A DNA stretch of 64,000 nt from Alcaligenaceae bacterium (GTDB lineage Bacteria; Pseudomonadota; Gammaproteobacteria; Burkholderiales; Burkholderiaceae_B), in NCBI GenBank assembly GCA_013416435.1, contig JACCEN010000010.1, positions 62,001-126,000 on the forward strand, read 5' to 3'. Shown here in pieces: positions 44,792-52,107 of this stretch (position 1 is its first letter; each line of letters starts with the position of its first letter). Under the pieces are notes generated by a model, which was not told the origin of the DNA, ran no database searches, and saw only the letters and a list, made by a program, of their open reading frames with translations. A program made the translations under genes and the position numbers.

Positions 44792-45586
44792 GTGAAGCTA
44801 GCCACATGGAACGTCAACTCCCTTAAAGTACGCCTCCCGCAAGTCCTGGACTGGTTGCAGGAAAACCCCGTCGAGGCGCTCTGCCTGCAAGAGCTCAAGC
44901 TCACGGACGACAATTTCCCGCTGGACGCATTCACCGAAATCGGATACCAGGCAAAATGGGCCGGCCAGAAGACGTATAACGGCGTCGCGGTCATCACCAA
45001 GGCGGAATGCTCCGATGTGCAACGGAATATTCCCGACTACGAGGATCCGCAGCAGCGTGTGCTCGCCACCACGCTGGACAGCCCGATCGGCGCCATCCGC
45101 GTCATCAGCGCCTATTGTCCCAACGGACAGTCGGTGGGCAGCGACAAGTATGAATACAAGCTCAAATGGTTTGCCGCCCTGCGCGTCTGGCTGGAACAGG
45201 AATTGCAGCGCTACCCGCGCCTGGCCATCCTGGGCGACTACAACATCGCGCCGGCGGACGAAGATGTGCACGACCCCGCCAAATGGGAAGGCGAAGTCCT
45301 GGTTTCCGAGCCCGAACGCAGCGCGTTCCGCGGCCTGATCGGCCTGGGCCTGACCGACGCTTTCCGGTTGTTCGACCAAGAGGAAAAAACCTTCACGTGG
45401 TGGGACTATCGCCGCTATGCCTTCCGCAGGAATGCCGGCCTGCGCATCGACCATGTCTTGCTGTCCGAGGCGTTGCGGCCCCACTGCGCCGCGTGCATTG
45501 TCGATCGCGCGCCAAGAGCGAACGAGCAGCCTTCCGACCATGCCCCGGTGATCGCGACGCTCGATTTCGCATCCTCCCCTGCTTGA
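44792..45586 (+). CDS. xth: Exodeoxyribonuclease III
   Basis: This AP endonuclease and 3'-5' exonuclease acts in base-excision repair. The start is GTG at 44792, giving (M)KLATWNVNSLKVRLPQVLDW and 264 residues. EALCLQELKL holds the catalytic Glu, LAILGDYNIAPADEDVHD the Asp-Asn pair, FTWWDYRRYAFRRNAGLRID the specificity loop, and QPSDHAPVIATL the catalytic His at the end. It is divergent from the small 47-residue gene. TACAAT at 44777-44782 is a possible -10 very close to the start. Confidence 0.95.
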   Translation: MKLATWNVNSLKVRLPQVLDWLQENPVEALCLQELKLTDDNFPLDAFTEIGYQAKWAGQKTYNGVAVITKAECSDVQRNIPDYEDPQQRVLATTLDSPIGAIRVISAYCPNGQSVGSDKYEYKLKWFAALRVWLEQELQRYPRLAILGDYNIAPADEDVHDPAKWEGEVLVSEPERSAFRGLIGLGLTDAFRLFDQEEKTFTWWDYRRYAFRRNAGLRIDHVLLSEALRPHCAACIVDRAPRANEQPSDHAPVIATLDFASSPA

Positions 45587-45594
45587 GGACCGCC

Positions 45595-45696
45595 ATGGCA
45601 CGCGGCGAAGAATATATACTGCGGAAGAAGCAGAACGCGACACCTGCCGACCGGAAGCCAATGCAGCCGGGCTTTACAAATCGACACTTGCTCTGA
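45595..45696 (+). CDS. Possible short ORF, 33 residues
   Basis: MARGEEYILRKKQNATPADR continues to a TGA at 45696. GAGGA precedes the ATG by 5 nt, 8 nt after the xth stop, so it could be translated with xth. The product is basic and has no recognisable feature. Chance occurrence is quite possible. Confidence 0.2.
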   Translation: MARGEEYILRKKQNATPADRKPMQPGFTNRHLL

Positions 45697-45743
45697 ACGC
45701 TCTGCTGTTAACGTAAGACTTCATTCATGGAGACAATGGCAGC

Positions 45744-46391
45744 ATGGTGTATCGATTACTGAAGCTTGGGCATCCCAGGCGCGTAGCGCATTACTTCAAG
45801 AACCTGGCCCCCGGCATCTTTCTCCAGGAACTCTGCGCCAAGCCGGGCGCCATCGGCGCCATCTGTCCCAGTTCTCCCTATCTCGCGCGCCGCATGGCGC
45901 AGCAAGTGCCCGATGGCGACGGCCTTGTCATAGAGCTTGGAGGCGGTACCGGGGTCATTACGCGCGCACTGCTCAAGCGCGGCATCCCGGCCGACCGCCT
46001 GATCGTCGTCGAGCTTTCCAGCAGTTTCGTGCAGCGGCTGCGGGAACGCTTTCCCGATGTAAGAGTCGTTCATGGAAGCGCCGCGGAGCTCGCCCAGCTC
46101 ATTCCGCAAGGCGAACGGATCCGCGCCATCGTCTCGAGCCTGCCCTTGTGCTCGCTGCCTGCTCCCATCAGCCGCGCCATTCTCGAGCAATGGCGCATAC
46201 TATTGAACGATGAAGGAATCGCGGTGCAATTCACGTACAATTTGCGCCGCCCCGGTTGGCGCGACTTGCTGCGCGCCGAGGAAATCGGATCCGCTACCGT
46301 CTGGGCCAACCTGCCGCCGGCCCAAATCTCGACGTTTTCATTCAAGACACGCAAACTTACGCCGCCACGCCATGAGCACCATTCCTCTTAG
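45744..46391 (+). CDS. Class I SAM-dependent methyltransferase, phospholipid N-methyltransferase-like
   Basis: The 215 residues contain the stretch GAICPSSPYLARRMAQQV, typical of PmtA-like phosphatidylethanolamine methyltransferases and related rRNA dimethylase-like proteins. The SAM loop VIELGGGTGVITRALLKRGI (GGGTG rather than GPGTG) follows, with IVVELSSSFVQRL and VSSLPLCSLPAPI. It is slightly longer than PmtA at the N-terminus, where HYFKNLAPGIFLQEL may lie on the membrane. GGAG is 10 nt before the ATG. Its last codons overlap the next gene by 20 nt. Substrate unproven. Confidence 0.75.
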   Translation: MVYRLLKLGHPRRVAHYFKNLAPGIFLQELCAKPGAIGAICPSSPYLARRMAQQVPDGDGLVIELGGGTGVITRALLKRGIPADRLIVVELSSSFVQRLRERFPDVRVVHGSAAELAQLIPQGERIRAIVSSLPLCSLPAPISRAILEQWRILLNDEGIAVQFTYNLRRPGWRDLLRAEEIGSATVWANLPPAQISTFSFKTRKLTPPRHEHHSS

Positions 46392-46728
46392 CCGCATCGT
46401 CGATACCCTGGAACACGGCGTCGTGCTGGACGTCACCATGGAAGACCTTCAGTTCCGGGCCTATGTCGTCGTCAGCCCGCCCGATATCAACCTGGTGGCC
46501 GATTTCGTTCCGCAGCAGCAGTTCGAAGAAGACGGGGACGTGCACGTGACCGCCATCAGCTACCCGGCCGAAGCCCGTGATCAGATCCAGGATATCGCCT
46601 TCAACATGAACCAGGGAGATGCCGCGATTTTCCTGTGCGGCAATGAGAAAGCCTACCTGAGCGCCCTCGAGGAACTCGGCCAGGAGATCCTGGATGGGGG
46701 CTCTGCGTCGCCGCAACGCTTGAACTGA
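46372..46728 (+). CDS. Hypothetical protein, 118 residues
   Basis: I do not recognise this protein. It starts MSTIPLSRIVDTLEHGVVLD within the end of the methyltransferase gene (20-nt overlap, different frame), suggesting translational coupling. The sequence is acidic and soluble, with a beta-rich N-terminal half (FRAYVVVSPPDINLVADFVP) and a helical C-terminal half (NEKAYLSALEELGQEILDGG). No signal, membrane segment or metal motif is seen. A 14-bp hairpin follows 27 nt after the stop, ahead of gmk. Confidence 0.75.
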   Translation: MSTIPLSRIVDTLEHGVVLDVTMEDLQFRAYVVVSPPDINLVADFVPQQQFEEDGDVHVTAISYPAEARDQIQDIAFNMNQGDAAIFLCGNEKAYLSALEELGQEILDGGSASPQRLN

Positions 46729-46754
46729 GCGCTTCAAAAGAAGAATTTTCGGTG

Positions 46755-46787
46755 AGAGTGGCAAGGATTTGCTATCCTTGCCACTCT
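46755..46787 (+). terminator. Perfect 14-bp hairpin upstream of gmk
   Basis: AGAGTGGCAAGGAT pairs with ATCCTTGCCACTCT around the loop TTGCT. It ends 20 nt before the gmk ATG and is followed by TGTAGTG rather than a T-run. It may end transcripts from the 118-residue gene or be part of the gmk leader. Confidence 0.55.
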
Positions 46788-46807
46788 TGTAGTGATCAAT
46801 CAGCCCT

Positions 46808-47443
46808 ATGTCGTCTTATTCTGGCAATATATTCATGATCGTCGCACCCAGCGGCGCGGGAAAATCCAGCCTGGTGAACGCCCTGCTGGCGCAGGATCCA
46901 TCGTTGGTTCTCTCCATTTCGTGCACGACGCGTACGCCCAGGCCCGGCGAGGAACACGACAAGCACTATCGGTTCGTGACCCACGAAGCATTCCAGGCGT
47001 TGCGCGATGACGACGCCCTGCTCGAATGGGCCGAAGTGCATGGCAATTTCTATGGCACGCCGCGCGACCGCGTGGAACAAGCCATGAGCGAAGGCAAAGA
47101 CGTGCTTCTGGAAATAGACTGGCAAGGCGCACGCCAAGTGCGCCGGCATCATCCCGAAGCCATCGGCGTATTCATACTGCCGCCCTCGATCGAAGCGCTG
47201 GAAACGCGCCTGACCAAGCGCGGGCAGGATGCGCCCACCGTCATTGCACGCCGGCTGCTGGCTGCCGGAAGCGAGATGTCGCATGCTTCAGAGTGCCAAT
47301 ATGTTATTATTAATCAAGACTTTAGCACTGCGCTCTTGCAGCTGGGGCAAATCGTCGCGGCAACCCGCTTGCGCTACGGCACCCAGGCTGCGCGCAATGC
47401 CGACCTCTTTTCTCAACTTGGCATCAGCAAGACTGTTGCCTGA
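46808..47443 (+). CDS. gmk: Guanylate kinase
   Basis: Gmk phosphorylates GMP to GDP, feeding GTP and ppGpp pools. In 211 residues the P-loop is [18 protein letters not shown] near residue 12, the GMP-binding part is [20 protein letters not shown], and [20 protein letters not shown] and [20 protein letters not shown] follow. It starts the gmk-rpoZ-spoT group known from many proteobacteria, which joins guanine nucleotide supply to the stringent response. Confidence 0.96.
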   Translation: MSSYSGNIFMIVAPSGAGKSSLVNALLAQDPSLVLSISCTTRTPRPGEEHDKHYRFVTHEAFQALRDDDALLEWAEVHGNFYGTPRDRVEQAMSEGKDVLLEIDWQGARQVRRHHPEAIGVFILPPSIEALETRLTKRGQDAPTVIARRLLAAGSEMSHASECQYVIINQDFSTALLQLGQIVAATRLRYGTQAARNADLFSQLGISKTVA

Positions 47444-47476
47444 AATCCCCTAACTTCTCGGATTCATAGGTAAAAA

Positions 47477-47680
47477 ATGGCCCGCATCACTGTCGAAGAC
47501 TGTCTGGAAAAAATCCCCAACCGGTTCAATCTCACTCTGGCCGCCACCTATCGCGCCCGGGAACTGGCGCAAGGTCATGAGCCCAGGCTGGAAACCAAAG
47601 ACAAGCCGACCGTCACCGCCCTGCGTGAAATCGCCGCCGGTGTGACCGGCCTGGAAATGCTGCGCAAAGTGCCAACCTGA
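47477..47680 (+). CDS. rpoZ: RNA polymerase omega subunit
   Basis: Omega helps assemble the beta' subunit and forms one of the ppGpp sites on RNA polymerase. The 67 residues begin [20 protein letters not shown], continue [13 protein letters not shown], and contain [20 protein letters not shown], all standard. It lies 33 nt after gmk and 16 nt before spoT, as in other betaproteobacteria. Confidence 0.97.
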   Translation: MARITVEDCLEKIPNRFNLTLAATYRARELAQGHEPRLETKDKPTVTALREIAAGVTGLEMLRKVPT

Positions 47681-47696
47681 TCTCGCCGGGGCAGCA

Positions 47697-49967
47697 ATGG
47701 CGTTCTCCAGTCTTCGCGGTGCATCCTCCGGGCTCTTGGCGGTACTCAAGAAGGGCCCTCGCCTGCGCCGGCGCAAGCCATCCAAGAACGCCGGCCCCGC
47801 TGCCGCGATCGAAGCCAGCCCGAACACCATTGCGTCGCTGGCCCCGCTGACGCAGATCGTCAGCCGCTATCTCGATCCCAAAGACATCGAACGCATCAAA
47901 GAAGCCTATCGCTTTGCCGATCAGGCCCATCTCGGGCAATTCCGCGCCAGCGGCGAGCCCTATATTTCTCATCCGATCACCGTTACAGAAATCTGCGCCG
48001 GCTGGAAGCTCGACGCCGATTCGCTGATGGCCGCCCTGCTGCATGACGTCATCGAGGACCAGGGAGTCACCAAGCAGGAGCTCGCCGAGAAATTCGGCGC
48101 CGATGTCTCGGAAATCGTCGACGGCCTGTCCAAGCTGGACCGCCTCGAGTTCGCGACCAAGGCGGAACAGCAGGCGGAAAGCTTCCGCAAGATGCTGCTG
48201 GCCATGGCCCGCGACGTCCGCGTCATTCTGATCAAGCTGGCCGATCGCTTGCACAACATGCGCACGCTGGGCGCGGTCAGCCCCGAAAAGCGGCGGCGCA
48301 TTGCACGCGAAACGCTGGAGATCTACACGCCGATCGCGCATCGGCTGGGGCTGAACGCGCTGTTCCGCGAGTTGCAGGACCTCTGTTTCAAGGCGATCTA
48401 CCCGAACCGATACGAAGTCCTGCATAAAGCGCTCATGGCCGCGCGCGGCAATCGTCGCGAAGTGCTCAGCAAGATCTCGGACGCCGTGCGGGTCGCGCTG
48501 CCCGCCGCCGGCATCGAGGCCGAAGTCAGCGGACGGGAAAAATCGCTGTACAGCATCTACACGAAAATGACCGAGCAAAAGAAGTCATTTTCCGATGTCC
48601 TCGACATCTACGGCTTCCGGGTCATCGTGCACACGCTGCCCGAATGCTATCTGGCGCTCGGCACGCTGCATCAGCTGTACCGCCCCGTGCCCGGGAAGTT
48701 CAAGGACTACATCGCCATTCCCAAGCTCAATGGCTACCAGTCCCTGCACACCACGCTGGTGGGTCCATACGGCACGCCGGTCGAGTTCCAGTTCCGCACG
48801 CGCGACATGGACCATATCGCTGAAGAAGGCGTCGCCTCGCACTGGCTGTACAAGGACGACGACGTCACGCTCAACGACCTCCAGAAACGCACCCATCAAT
48901 GGCTGCAGTCCTTGCTCGACATCCAGAGCCAGACCGGCGATTCCGGCGAATTCCTGGAACACGTCAAGGTCGATCTGTTCCCCGATGCCGTCTATGTGTT
49001 CACGCCGCAGGGCAAGATACTGTCCCTGCCGCGCGGAGCGACGCCGGTCGATTTCGCCTACACCATCCATACCGACATCGGCAACCAGGCGGTCGCCGCC
49101 AAGATCAACGGCGAATTCGCACCGCTGCGCACCGAACTGAAAAGCGGTGATGCCGTCGAAATCGTCACGTCGCCCGCCTCCCGGCCCAGCGCGCAATGGC
49201 TCAACTATGTGCGCACCGGGCGGGCGCGTTCGGAAATCCGCCACTACCTGCGAACGGTCAAGTACGAAGAGTCCGTTGCCTTCGGCCAGCGCCTGCTCAA
49301 TCAGGCCTTCGACGAATTGCGCCTGCCCCACCCTGCGGATGACGACCCCGAATGGGAGAAGCTCGCCAAAGGCTCCGGCGCCAGTTCACGCGATGAAATC
49401 CTGGCGGACATCGGGCTCGGCAAGCGCCTGGCTGCTGTGGTCGCCCGGCGCTTCGCGCCCGAAAACAACCTGGTCGCCACCACCGCTGCCGCGGTCGACG
49501 AAATCACCTCGACCGCCAACACCCCCATACTCATTCATGGCAACGAGGGTCAGGCGGTCCAGCTGGCTCCATGCTGCGGCCCGCTGCCCGGCGACGCCAT
49601 CATCGGCGGCATCCGCCTGGGCCACGGCCTGGTGGTGCACATGGAAGAGTGCGCGGTCGCGCAGCGCCAGCGCGCACGCGAGCCCGAACGCTGGATTCCG
49701 GTCGCCTGGGACATCAATACCGCGCGCCATTTGTCCACGCGGCTGGACATCACGGTGCTGAACGAGCGCGGCGTGCTCGGACGCATCGCGGCCGAGATCA
49801 CGGAAGCCGATTCGAACATCATGCACCTGACCATGCAGGACGACGCATCGGCAAGCTCGCTGCTGCACCTGACCATCCAGGTCGACAGCCGCAAGCATCT
49901 GGCTCAGGTCATCCGCGCGATCCGGCATGTGCCCCAGGTGCAGAAGATCGTGCGCATCAAAGGCTAG
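47697..49967 (+). CDS. spoT: Bifunctional (p)ppGpp synthetase/hydrolase
   Basis: The enzyme makes and degrades ppGpp in the stringent response. The 756 residues contain an HD hydrolase (YISHPITVTEICAGWKLDAD, AALLHDVIEDQG near residue 115), the synthetase domain (DIYGFRVIVHTLPECYLALG, PKLNGYQSLHTTLVGPYGTP near residue 345), TGS (VFTPQGKILSLPRGATPVDF), a conserved-Cys linker (QLAPCCGPLPGDAIIGG) and a C-terminal ACT domain (LDITVLNERGVLGRIAAEIT). The first 40 residues are basic and variable. It is the last gene of the gmk-rpoZ-spoT set and faces azlD with only 6 nt between stops. Confidence 0.95.
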   Translation: MAFSSLRGASSGLLAVLKKGPRLRRRKPSKNAGPAAAIEASPNTIASLAPLTQIVSRYLDPKDIERIKEAYRFADQAHLGQFRASGEPYISHPITVTEICAGWKLDADSLMAALLHDVIEDQGVTKQELAEKFGADVSEIVDGLSKLDRLEFATKAEQQAESFRKMLLAMARDVRVILIKLADRLHNMRTLGAVSPEKRRRIARETLEIYTPIAHRLGLNALFRELQDLCFKAIYPNRYEVLHKALMAARGNRREVLSKISDAVRVALPAAGIEAEVSGREKSLYSIYTKMTEQKKSFSDVLDIYGFRVIVHTLPECYLALGTLHQLYRPVPGKFKDYIAIPKLNGYQSLHTTLVGPYGTPVEFQFRTRDMDHIAEEGVASHWLYKDDDVTLNDLQKRTHQWLQSLLDIQSQTGDSGEFLEHVKVDLFPDAVYVFTPQGKILSLPRGATPVDFAYTIHTDIGNQAVAAKINGEFAPLRTELKSGDAVEIVTSPASRPSAQWLNYVRTGRARSEIRHYLRTVKYEESVAFGQRLLNQAFDELRLPHPADDDPEWEKLAKGSGASSRDEILADIGLGKRLAAVVARRFAPENNLVATTAAAVDEITSTANTPILIHGNEGQAVQLAPCCGPLPGDAIIGGIRLGHGLVVHMEECAVAQRQRAREPERWIPVAWDINTARHLSTRLDITVLNERGVLGRIAAEITEADSNIMHLTMQDDASASSLLHLTIQVDSRKHLAQVIRAIRHVPQVQKIVRIKG

Positions 49968-49973
49968 CCGGCC

Positions 49974-50318
49974 CTAGGCCAAGGCCCATACGGTCAGGCC
50001 GTACGCCAGCACCCCGCTCAATGTCGCCCAGGCGATGGTCTTGAGCACCTTCTTTCCCAGCGCAACCCCGGCCAATCCGCACAGTATGGGCAGCACCGCG
50101 TTCATGGACGGTTGAGGCGCCACCATGCCCCAGAACGAAGCGGCGAGCAGCGCGACGATGGCGGACGGCCCGATGGCATCCAGGCAGCGGCGCAAGCGCT
50201 GGTTGGGCTCGCGCCGCCCCGCATTGCGGGCTTGCCATACCATGGGCAGCCATCGTATCAACAGGGTTGCGACACCACTCAAGGCAATCACCCAGACAAG
50301 CTCGTTGCCGCTCAACAT
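49974..50318 (-). CDS. azlD: AzlD-like branched-chain amino acid exporter subunit
   Basis: From the ATG at 50318 there are 114 residues with four hydrophobic segments, starting MLSGNELVWVIALSGVATLL. RCLDAIGPSAIVALLAASFW is the family core. With AzlC it forms a small two-part exporter related to BrnFE. The AzlC stop lies 2 nt upstream, so the two are coupled. A longer in-frame start within azlC is unlikely. It converges on spoT with almost no spacer. Confidence 0.88.
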   Translation of the reverse strand: MLSGNELVWVIALSGVATLLIRWLPMVWQARNAGRREPNQRLRRCLDAIGPSAIVALLAASFWGMVAPQPSMNAVLPILCGLAGVALGKKVLKTIAWATLSGVLAYGLTVWALA

Positions 50319-50320
50319 GC

Positions 50321-50998
50321 TCAGGACCTCCTCAATGCATAGAGCGCGCCTGCCAGCATGCCCGCGATGATGGCGCCGTATGCGGGCAGCACCAGCAAGG
50401 CCAGCACCGCAACCGCGCCGGCCGCCCACAACACGCCACGGCTGACCAAGGGCATGATCTCCAGCAGCAATGCGAAAAACAACGCGGGCAGCACGAATCC
50501 CAATGTCTGCATCAGGATCTCGGAGTCCTTGATCCAGTCCTGGCCAAAAAAGGCTCCGACCGCCGTTCCACCCACCCAGGACGAGTAGGCGCCCAGTTGC
50601 AGGCCCATATACCAGGCCTCGCGGTCCTTTTCCGTTTGCCGCTCCAGCCTGCTGATCGCGGTGGCGAATACTTCATCCGTCAGCCCCCAGGCCAAAGCCA
50701 GCAAGGGCAGGCGGCGGGGTTTTCCCAGGCGAGGGGCCAGCGCGGGCCCGTAGAACAGGTGGCGCAGATTCATGAGGAATACGATGCCGACGACGCTGGC
50801 CGCCGTACCGCCGCCCGCCACCAGGGTCAGCAGGATGAACTGGCTTGCGCCGGCGTAGACCAACACCGAAACCAATACCGCCAGAGGCGCGGAGAACCCG
50901 GCATAAATCGCCGCAAGGCCGAAGGAGATGGCGACCGGCACATAGCCCACCACGATCGACAGGCTGGCGGCCAGGCCTCGAAAAAAAGCAGAACTCAT
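50321..50998 (-). CDS. azlC: AzlC family branched-chain amino acid exporter subunit
   Basis: The 225 residues contain about six to seven membrane helices. The N-terminal GLAASLSIVVGYVPVAISFG and LVYAGASQFILLTLVAGGGT are AzlC hallmarks, and VVGIVFLMNLRHLFYGPALA is the central conserved stretch. The family exports branched-chain amino acids or analogues together with AzlD. It is 42 nt downstream of the M23 peptidase gene, probably a separate unit. Confidence 0.9.
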   Translation of the reverse strand: MSSAFFRGLAASLSIVVGYVPVAISFGLAAIYAGFSAPLAVLVSVLVYAGASQFILLTLVAGGGTAASVVGIVFLMNLRHLFYGPALAPRLGKPRRLPLLALAWGLTDEVFATAISRLERQTEKDREAWYMGLQLGAYSSWVGGTAVGAFFGQDWIKDSEILMQTLGFVLPALFFALLLEIMPLVSRGVLWAAGAVAVLALLVLPAYGAIIAGMLAGALYALRRS

Positions 50999-51040
50999 AA
51001 GGACACGGCGCCTTCCGGCCGCAAGGCCGGCAGGGCCGCC

Positions 51041-51889
51041 TCAAGGCTTGAAGGCATTGATGAAAATGGCTGGATCGACGCGGGCATTGTTGAGGCTGAC
51101 ATTCCAGTGCAGATGCGGTCCCGTCGCGCGCCCGGTTGCGCCGACATTGCCGATGATCTGCCCGCGCTTGATCGCCTGGCCCGGGGCGACCTGGAACTCG
51201 GACAGGTGGCAATACATCGTGATGAAGCCCTGCCCGTGATCAAGGAATACCGTTTTTCCGTTGAAAAAATAGTCAGCGACGATGGTAACGACACCATCCG
51301 CGGGCGCCCTCACCGGCGTGCCCGTCGGCACGGCAAAGTCCAGCCCGGAATGGGAATTCCGCTCTTCCCCGTTGAAGAATCGTCGCAGACCGAAGGGGCT
51401 GGACAGGCGGCCGTCGACCGGTTTGTCCAGGATGATGTTGCTGGGCCCCGTACTGCGAAAATTCGCATACGCCGTCATCTGTTCTTTGTACTCGCGCTCG
51501 AATCGCCGCGTCTGCGCCGGATCCGGATTCACATGGCTTTTGTTCTTGAGCTTGATGTGCTGGGAAGCGTAGGTTTTGCTTCCCACCTGGAAGGGAATCT
51601 CGCGCCGTCCCTGCTCGCCATCCACGACGATGCGCTGAGTGCTGCCTTTCGGCGTCTTCAGATCCAGTCCCACGACGGCAATCCACTGCCCCGCGCCCTC
51701 GCGCAGCACCATGACCTCATCGCCCTTGAAATAGGCCTTGGGCGGCGCAGCGCCCGACCCGAGCCCCAGGACAGCCACCCCCCCGGGCACCGGACGGTGA
51801 AGCACGCGTTCGATATAGCCCTGGGCCTGCGTGGCCAGGGGAAGCAAGCACATGCTGGTTGCGAGAATAATTAAGCCGAATCGCCTCAT
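51041..51889 (-). CDS. M23-family peptidoglycan endopeptidase (LytM domain)
   Basis: This periplasmic zinc peptidase of 282 residues from the ATG at 51889 has a signal peptide ending PLATQAQG. An N-terminal beta-rich part follows (VLGLGSGAAPPKAYFKGDEV), as in YibP/NMB0315-type proteins. The C-terminal LytM domain shows metal ligands in NSHSGLDFAVPTGTPVRAPA and GRATGPHLHWNVSLNNARVD (HxxxD and HxH), plus MYCHLSEFQVAPGQAIKRGQ. All catalytic residues are present, so it should be active against cell-wall cross-links. Confidence 0.92.
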   Translation of the reverse strand: MRRFGLIILATSMCLLPLATQAQGYIERVLHRPVPGGVAVLGLGSGAAPPKAYFKGDEVMVLREGAGQWIAVVGLDLKTPKGSTQRIVVDGEQGRREIPFQVGSKTYASQHIKLKNKSHVNPDPAQTRRFEREYKEQMTAYANFRSTGPSNIILDKPVDGRLSSPFGLRRFFNGEERNSHSGLDFAVPTGTPVRAPADGVVTIVADYFFNGKTVFLDHGQGFITMYCHLSEFQVAPGQAIKRGQIIGNVGATGRATGPHLHWNVSLNNARVDPAIFINAFKP

Positions 51890-51959
51890 GCCTGACACAC
51901 TTTTGTTCCACAGCGGGGAATGATAACGTACTCGGAGCGGAGCCGAGGGGGGTCTAGGG

Positions 51960-52107
51960 GGGGTCGGACCCCGCATGGGGTCCGACCCCTTAAAGCAGAA
52001 GCTGGGGTCTGACCCCGTTCCTGGAGAGGGCCTGGGGTCGGACCCCGCATGGGGTCCGACCCCATAAAGCAGAAGTTGGGGTCAGACCCCATCCGGGGTC
52101 TGACCCC
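51960..52107. repeat. Palindromic repeat cluster I (three units, one half unit, tandem duplication)
   Basis: I1 at 51960-51989 and I3 at 52034-52063 (both GGGGTCGGACCCC, linker GCAT, GGGGTCCGACCCC) are each followed by a TAAAGCAGAAG spacer and another half, I2 at 52004-52016 and the first half of I4. Thus 51960-52016 and 52034-52090 form a 74-nt-period tandem duplication with about three differences. I4 at 52078-52107 (linker ATCC) covers the stop of the oxoprolinase gene. Confidence 0.94.
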
